Positions 57,556 through 64,000 of a stretch of 64,000 nt of DNA are shown here, piece after piece (position 1 is the first letter of the stretch; every line of letters begins with the position of its first letter). The notes under the pieces are model-generated. The model saw only the letters and a program-made list of their open reading frames with translations. It was not told the DNA's origin and made no database searches. Both the position numbers and the translations under genes were made by a program. Source of the stretch: Auriscalpium vulgare. Taxonomy: Eukaryota > Basidiomycota > Agaricomycetes > Russulales > Auriscalpiaceae. The stretch spans positions 310,001-374,000 of the forward strand of contig JAHBBC010000022.1 in assembly GCA_019915015.1 (NCBI GenBank), written 5' to 3'.

Positions 57556-57984
57556 ATGCCACGTGTACATACCGATATAAGTGCACTGAGGCAGTACTTG
57601 CCCGTCCGACGCCCCCAACCCGCAACCACCATGGAGTCTTCCGCGTCCGCCCTCGAGCCTCTCCCAACCGAGCCGGCCGCCAACTTCTGGTGGCGCCTTG
57701 AGCTGCACGATTGCAGCTACGCCTCGAGCACCACCATCGTGGCCATGGTCAGCGCCGCCGCGGACTGGCACGAGCTGTGCACGCGCGTGGCCAAGCCTGC
57801 GCTAGTCCGGGTGAAGGCGTGCACGGACACCAGCCTTGCGCCCGACTACGCAGACATGGCGATCGTGGACAGCACGTCGTGGACCGCAATGAACGCGGTG
57901 TTGTGTCATGGAAAGGTAGCGCGGCTGCCGCTTCCGCTTATTCTGGGTGAGCCGCCGATGTTGGGCAGTCGGATCTGTGCGTAG
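57556..57984 (+). CDS. Unrecognised protein, about 117-142 residues
   Basis: The frame is open from 57448 without a good start; in-frame ATGs lie at 57556 and 57631. The second half (FWWRLELHDCSYASSTTIVAMVSAAADWHEL, about 30 residues into the shorter form) has a regular hydrophobic pattern and GC-rich third positions, which favours real coding. No family recognised. A splice from an upstream exon is possible, as an acceptor CCAG lies near 57447. Confidence 0.35.
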   Translation: MPRVHTDISALRQYLPVRRPQPATTMESSASALEPLPTEPAANFWWRLELHDCSYASSTTIVAMVSAAADWHELCTRVAKPALVRVKACTDTSLAPDYADMAIVDSTSWTAMNAVLCHGKVARLPLPLILGEPPMLGSRICA

Positions 57985-58312
57985 TGCTGATGCGCATGTC
58001 AGGAACGCTCGCCGCCGTCAGCGCTAGCCCTCTCTCAGACAGTCTGATTGCGGAACTAGGTGAGGGTCACGAGATAGTGATCTTATGCCTCCAACTGACG
58101 GTGCACTGACAGGCACACGTGTGACATTGCGTCGTAACTGAGTGCTTGTGCTGTTGGGAAGAATAACATTCGATGCTTTGATGGGTAGTTCGCTGTGTAG
58201 TGTCTTTTGGCATCACCTTCCAAGCGCGCGCGCTACTCATTCATAGCGGCCTGTTACGCGAAGCAAATACCGTGGTTATTTTTTCCACTATTTTACTCAA
58301 ACAAGTTCTTCT

Positions 58313-58642
58313 TCAGAATAACCCGAAAGGCAGCGCTTCGAGCCAACAGCAGTTCAGTAGCTTCGCAAAATTCGGTGTCCTGATGCCCGTCACCTGTAAG
58401 TAAAGCTCAGCGCACGATTCACGACACCTGGCACGAGAAGAACTTGGATCCCAGCCTGTATTTGCTGGGAATTCATTCGTCAGGAGGCAGTAACAAGGAT
58501 TGTTACTGGATGTGATGTCGATCCCTGGCAACGCGCTCGAGCTGCCGTACAAGAACGGGTAGAGGAAGCCCAGCACTGGCTTTCCCGCGGCGATGAGTCG
58601 GTGTGATGCTTGAAGCTTGAATATTGAGGTTACGCTATGCAC
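58313..58642 (-). pseudogene. C-terminal fragment of an S53 peptidase gene
   Basis: It reads HRLIAAGKPVLGFLYPFLYG, then DITSSNNPC, TGWDP and VTGIRTPNFAKLL, matching exons 7-8 of the peptidase gene at 61300-63372 (DRLIAAGKSPLGFLNPFLYS, GWDP, VTGLGTPNF). The stretch between GWDP and VTG corresponds to that gene's last intron and still ends in a splice acceptor. The catalytic part is absent. It is a decayed duplicate on the opposite strand, about 3 kb away. Confidence 0.7.
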
Positions 58643-61058
58643 GCCTTGGCGTCGTGGGGATCCATGTGGTCTGGACTCTGCAGGATAGCAGCTGCCGCGA
58701 GTAAGAGATAATCGTAGGGTTGGGTTTGGTGACGTCAGTGTTTGGCCCTATGTAGACACGTGGCGGGCGACTCGACTCTCGAGCCTCTGCCTCTCGACTC
58801 TCCATCGCTCAACTGAAGTCCCTCCCATCGCATACACCTCGTCTCCTGGTTTGCGCTGTTTCTATACGACAATTGGCGATCGCATTACTACAACTCACTG
58901 CGTCCGCCCACAGTTTCCCAATTTCGCAATATCGCCGCCAGCTCATACGATACCATGCCGCCGCAAAGTCGTCTTACCGATCAGACTGGGCAGCTCGACG
59001 GGGTACCGCGCCTCTCCACGCGCATAACTCAGTAGCCAAGTCGCGGATGTACCATGGTCAGCTGGCCCCACTCGATGGTCCAAAGCGATGTCGTATGTAC
59101 ACCCTTTTCTTTTCGTCTCCTTCCCGCCCACCCTCCATCAGACCCCCTTCGCCCTGTCCATCACCTCTCCTGCACCACGCACCTCCGCCATTGCCTTTGA
59201 CAGTTCTCGATATAGCTCAAGCGAAGACTGCGCAGCAGCTGTTGGAGTGGCGGTGCTGGGGTGACTGGATGCAGGACGCGTCGGCGGTCCGATGCCTACC
59301 CCGTGTTAACTTGTCGCGATTGTGGGATATGATCCTGCGGCGCCTTCAAAATTCTGGCCATCTTCAGGTTCGTCGTCGTAGCTCCTCTGCTGTTGCGCAG
59401 CTGAGGCTTCGACTATTCATCGGTAGCCTTTTCTTTGCCCGCACCAGGCCAGCGCGTCGAGTAGTCATCTACCCATTTTAATAGTCTGCGTTAACGAAAG
59501 CAGATGCATGTTATATTTTGTGCGTACCGTCATCGTCCGATCATCGGCCTTGTGCTCCTCTTGGATCGATGAGCCCCTGGCGAATGCCATCTTAATTTCC
59601 TCTTCGTACGTCGAAGCTCACAGCTTCTGCCACCTTCAAGACATTCTCAGACCGACAACCTTAAGAATCTTTGCTTCTCTCGGTCATTTCCTGCGCCGGT
59701 GCGCCTGTCTTTCTTCACAGACGCATCTGCCACCTTCGAGAACATCATCAAGCTTTCCGCTCGCTGTCATCAGCCTCCAGAGAGCGAGTGTTCTTGGCGA
59801 AGTCCCTGGCATTTTGGCGATGACTTCCAAAAGCGAGGAAGCTCTGCCGAGTTATAGTCATGCACATGTCCGTTTTTGATTCACCGCTCTTCTGAGGCTT
59901 ATTATTGTCTAGGTTGAGACCGCTCGCGTGCCCTCGTCCGACCACACAGCGCGGGATTCCCTTGCTCTGCGAGCGTGATCAAGTCATATGCCAACCACAT
60001 TGACTATACGTCAAATGTAGAGCTAGAAGTTCCTACGTCCAGCACGCGGAACTGTCGCTCGCTATCCAGGAAGAGCTAGAGGAGTATATGCTCACTTACG
60101 TTGCGCCGAACTCGCGCGTGAAGTTTCTGCACTCATGAAGAATCTATCCTCCTTCGTGGACTTCGACGTACGTCTTTCGCGCCTGATGTCCGTCTCTGAG
60201 ATTCATGGGTTTGAATATAGGACCTACCAGTCACAAACGATATTCAATTCCCCTGTCGCATATGGCCGTTCTCGTCCGGCAAATTCTCCTCTTGTAAAGT
60301 CCCTTTTTTTCTATGTTTCTCGTACTCCTGTCATGGATATCGGCTCTCTTAGCAAGGATGAGCTCCACGCACATGTGCTCTCTCAACGATGGCTCGCCGT
60401 AAGTGTGCGCTTGGCATTTCTTTCAGGGATCTCGCGTTCACTGTCCGTTTCTTCCGCCGACGCTGATAGCAGCGCTGCCTGAGCCTTATGTGCATCTACC
60501 TTGTACCCATACCGGCGCGTCTCTCGCCTTTGCAGCATCTTCGAGACATTATCTGACCGGTAATATCAGGAGCGCTCGTTCTTCCCGGTCCTCAAGGCCT
60601 CACGAGCCGTGTAGGTCGACGTGCCTTTCTTGCATCACAAACAGTCAAGCTCCGCGGTGCAAGCTGCTCTCCGCCTCCGCTCCCCAATGCGGATTTCACT
60701 CGACGCCGTCCCTTGTATCTAGAATTGGAAGCAAGTGTTCGGCAAAGCCCGAGCCGTCTTCAGTCGTGCGATGTACATTTATGACTTGTTGCATCTTCTG
60801 ACGCTCATCCCGTGCTCATCATCATACAGGCTGCAAGAACTCCACGTTTCACGCCACGACGCCAGTCTCTCCGAAAATGTCGCGAGCAAGGTACGGACAT
60901 GTCTCGTGTGGTGCATAGATTTGACTGAGGAAGCGGAGCACGTGGAGCTCAAATTTCGCCTGGAAATGATGAAAGAGTATCTGACACTCTCTCATTCCCT
61001 ACAGGTCTCCTGCTTGCGAGGCTGCATAGTGCTCTCACACATTCTCATATTCATATGA
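58643..61058 (+). other. Possible multi-exon gene, not recognised
   Basis: Short pieces look coding: KTAQQLLEWRCWGDWMQD (about 59222-59280), a helical LAIQEELEEYMLTYV (about 60060-60105), DIGSLSKDELHAHVL (about 60340), LQELHVSRHDASLSENVA (about 60830) and EEAEHVELKFRLEMM (about 60930), several followed by GT donors. I could not chain them in phase. It could be one gene with many small exons or the remains of one. Confidence 0.25.
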
Positions 61059-61235
61059 CAGGTTTACCGTCGACGCCCACGCCGCCACATGCCACTGTCC
61101 CACCGCAAGAGGTAATTGTACCTGGGCAACAAAAGGTGCACACGCAGCCTGCCGGGATGGTCTTCCGAATGCTGGCATGCGCGTGGCCGTTCGCTTCGCC
61201 TTGGGAGACGTGCCGTGTGACGCTGGACGACGAGC

Positions 61236-61243
61236 TATAAAAA
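61236..61243 (+). promoter_or_regulatory. TATA box of the S53 peptidase gene
   Basis: TATAAAAA, 64 nt before the ATG. Confidence 0.55.
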
Positions 61244-61299
61244 CTCAAAGAGCGAGACTGCGGCACGTCACCCTTTTCTCAGGTCGCTCTCCATCCAAC

Positions 61300-63372
61300 A
61301 TGCTAAAGGCAGCCCTGCTCCTCGCGTCGTTCCTCTCGCTCGCATGCGCCACGCCGCACACTGCTCGCGATATGCGTTTGCACGAGCATCGTGACCACGT
61401 CCCGAATGGTTTTACCAACAAGGGCCCCGCTCCCGGCGACACCGTGCTGAAGCTGCGTATCGCGCTGAAGCAGACGGACATCACTGGGCTCCAGGATGTG
61501 CTCATGGACGTCAGCACGCCGAGCAGTGCCCACTACGGGCAGCATCTGTCTCTGGAGGAGGTGTGTTGCTCTCTCGCGTGCCTCCATGGTTGTGCGCGCC
61601 GCTGATACCGCATCTAGGTGAACCGATACGTCGAGCCGAAGCCAGAGACTATCGTCGTCGTCAATGAGTGGCTGTCCGCGAATGGTCTGACGGCGAAGAC
61701 GCTCTCTCCCGCAGGCGATTGGCTCGGGTTTCAGACGACCGTGTCTCGCGCCAACGAGCTGTTCGATACCCAGTTCTCCACCTTCGTCCACGATGCCAGT
61801 GGCAAGGAGTCCATTCGCACTCTGGCGTACTCCATCCCTGCCTCGCTGAAGGGTCACCTTGACCTCGTCCATCCAACGACCACGTGCGTACTATCTAGGA
61901 TCTGGAATAGAGATGGGAACTGACGTCTTGGTCTTCAGTTTTACCTCTCCGCAACGTGCAGTCGTCTCGAGCCCTCTCAAATTCAAGCCTACTTTGAGGA
62001 CGTTAACTGCCGATGCCAGTGCGCCCGCCTCTTGCAACACGGCAATCACCCCGGCCTGCGTGCAGACGCTCTACGGCATCCCCACGACTTCCGCTACTGC
62101 GTCGCCAAACAATATCACTGTGCCAGGCTACATTGGGCAGTACGCACAGGCCGCTGACCTGAAGGTGAGCTTCGAGAAGCGACTTTCTAACGACATTTGC
62201 TTATGTGGTTCCCGCCAGCAATTCCTGACGCAGTTTCGTCCGGACCTCTCGAACTTGACCACCTTCACGCTGCAGACGATCGACGATGGATCGAATCCAC
62301 AAGGAACCAACGACGCTGGAATTGAAGCTGTACGTTTTCCAAGGCCTTGGATTTTTTCTTCGTTTCTAATCTCAAACGTGTAGAATCTTGACATTCAATA
62401 CACCGTCGGAGTCGCCTCAGGCGTCCCTGTTACCTTCCTCTCTGTTGGGAATGGTAATCAAGACGGCGACTTAGATGGTTTCTTGGATACCGTCAACTAT
62501 CTGGGCACTCAGCCTGCCTCAGTGGTGACGACCAGCTACGGTTTCGACGAGTACGAAATCTCCCGTGCTTTGGCTGTGTGAGGTCTCCCATATTTCGCGA
62601 CGTTCGTCACTAATGTGGATCCAGCAATCTCTGTAACGCTTACATGCAGCTGGGTGCGCGCGGCACGTCCGTCCTTTTCGCACCTGGTGACGGTGGTGTC
62701 TCGGGTTCGCAGAGCGGGGTGTGCCTCACCTTTGTTCCGACCTTTCCATCCGGCTGTCCCTTGTACGTTCGCCTTGTCCCACGCACAGAGCCCGACCAGC
62801 TGATGGCGCTTCATGACAGCATAACCTCAGTTGGCGCGACGCAGTTCGCCAACGAGACCGCGGCGTCCTTCTCCTCCGGCGGCTTCTCCAACTACTTCCC
62901 CACGCCGTCGTACCAGACAGCCGCCACAAAGGCCTACATCGCGAACCTAGGCATCATTAACGCAGGCTTATACAACAGGTCGGGCCGCGGGTTCCCAGAC
63001 GTTTCTGCCATCGGCGCGGCCGTCACGATTGTATCTGGAGGCGAGACGGAGAAGGTTGATGGGACGAGCTGCTCGAGCCCGATCTTCGCCAGTGTCATAG
63101 CGCTGCTGAACGACCGGCTCATCGCCGCGGGCAAGTCGCCGCTGGGATTCCTGAACCCGTTCTTGTACTCCACCGGCGCGAGCACGCTCAACGACATCAC
63201 CTCCGGCAGCAACCCTGGTTGCGTATCGCCCGGCTTCCCAGCAGCCAAAGGCTGGGATCCTGTACGTTCTCCTCGCTCCACGTGCGGCGAGTCTTGCGCT
63301 GAGTTTTACCTACAGGTGACAGGCCTCGGGACGCCCAACTTTCCAGCGCTGCTCACTGCTGTTGGTTTGTGA
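61300..63372 (+). CDS. Secreted S53 (sedolisin-type) serine-carboxyl peptidase
   Basis: Eight exons: 61300-61560, 61618-61883, 61939-62164, 62219-62329, 62384-62577, 62625-62762, 62820-63261 and 63316-63372, all in phase, 564 residues. A signal peptide (about 1-18) is followed by a pro-domain (HYGQHLSLEEVNRYVEP, about 82-98, is typical). Catalytic residues are Glu287 and Asp291 in DAGIEANLD and Ser482 in GTSCSSP; the oxyanion Asp is in FAPGDGG. The C-terminal calcium-site region has FPDVSAIG and GWDPVTGLGTPNF. The family includes aorsin, grifolisin and tripeptidyl peptidases, acting at acid pH outside the cell on host or wood proteins. It is complete, so probably active. Confidence 0.9.
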
Positions 63373-64000
63373 TCGCTGGCGTGCCAGTGGGGCATGATTT
63401 CTTGGGCGTTGAAGACTTCCTTGGTGAAGTAGTGCGTAAATGTGCGTACGAGGTTGATATGATATGTGGTATCAGTTCTTGGGCGTTGTGTAGTTACAAG
63501 GTACAATTAAAATACCGTGGCCCGCGCCCCGTCATTGGCGCTTGAAAGAATGGAGCGCATGCCATCGTCATTGTCTTGGGTAAAAAACAGAAGGACTGAG
63601 AATTACGCAGAAGCCTCAGACTCAGAGCGAAGTCTACACCTGCGACCGGCGTGCTCTCTCACGGATCGGTCTCGGATACAATCATGTACGCATTGCAATG
63701 TGGACACTGTGATCGCGTCAGATACGGAAGGACGAGGAAGTGATGCGAACGCACACGGGCATGGGCGGCCTGCCCTTCGTCTAGCGTCCTCCGTCCCACC
63801 ATTCTCGCCCCGATTAAACTACCCCACCATCGGCACATTCTCCGAGGTCAGAAGAGGGACAGTCGCTTGCGGGCGTGGCAGAAAACGAGACAAATCGACA
63901 TAAACACCGACCCATAGCAATGAGATCATCACCGATATTCAGGGTAGCTGGTGCAGACCTAGGCGGACAAGAATACGTCAGGGATGTGGCAGGGATTGGG
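63373..64000. other. Downstream of the peptidase gene, nothing recognised
   Basis: One 128-codon frame (63517-63903, +) without motif. A CAATTAAAATACC word at about 63504 may belong to the transcript end. Confidence 0.35.

Noticed and set aside
1..64000. tRNA, rRNA and CRISPR features
   Set aside because: No tRNA B-box with matching acceptor stem, no rRNA-like stretch and no regularly spaced repeats were noticed by eye; a tRNAscan run could still find one.

Overview
The window looks like nuclear DNA of a basidiomycete fungus, most likely an agaricomycete of the white-rot or polypore kind. Genes are cut into many short exons by GT-AG introns of about 48-70 nt. The recognisable families are typical of that group: expanded BTB/POZ proteins, a DUF2235-WD40 protein, a secreted S53 peptidase, a Tnp2-type CACTA transposase, and a short CaaX-ending mating-pheromone-like precursor. 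Nothing bacterial, organellar or viral was seen.

Layout. 0.6-3.7 kb: a five-to-six-exon gene that joins an unrecognised N-terminal half to a seven-blade WD40 propeller. 7.6-8.8 kb: an unrecognised protein built of internal repeats. 9.2-10.7 and 30.4-31.9 kb: two copies of a Helitron-like non-coding element. 10.8-14.0 kb: an eleven-exon DUF2235-WD40 gene. 19-30 kb: two tandem pairs of BTB genes (+ then - strand) with the pheromone-like gene between them. 32.3-35.6 kb: an RBBP6/Mpe1-type gene enclosed by a MITE-like inverted repeat. 36-37 kb: a fifth BTB gene. 38.1-43.9 kb: a two-gene CACTA-like element with intact reading frames. 45.6-50.5 kb: three more BTB genes, two of them broken. 51-56 kb: two more members of the unrecognised family. 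58-63 kb: an S53 peptidase and a decayed fragment of a relative.

The region reads as an accessory, duplication-rich part of a chromosome. Three gene types recur. The BTB family has eight copies, all sharing a paired CxxC motif and a tiny last exon. The unrecognised family, called here the KMKMN family, has three intact copies and a relic; each intact copy stands head-to-head with a conserved but decaying block. A third block lies divergently upstream of three of the BTB copies. The KMKMN family is the best candidate for an undescribed system: its exon phases agree across copies, and one copy carries a WD40 propeller attached through the same kind of phase-1 junction used in the DUF2235 gene 8 kb away.

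Exon models were made by hand from splice signals, reading-frame phase and comparison between copies; no search was run. Statements about families come from general knowledge of their motifs. Long stretches (about 3.7-7.5, 14-19, 56-61 kb) hold little that can be defended.
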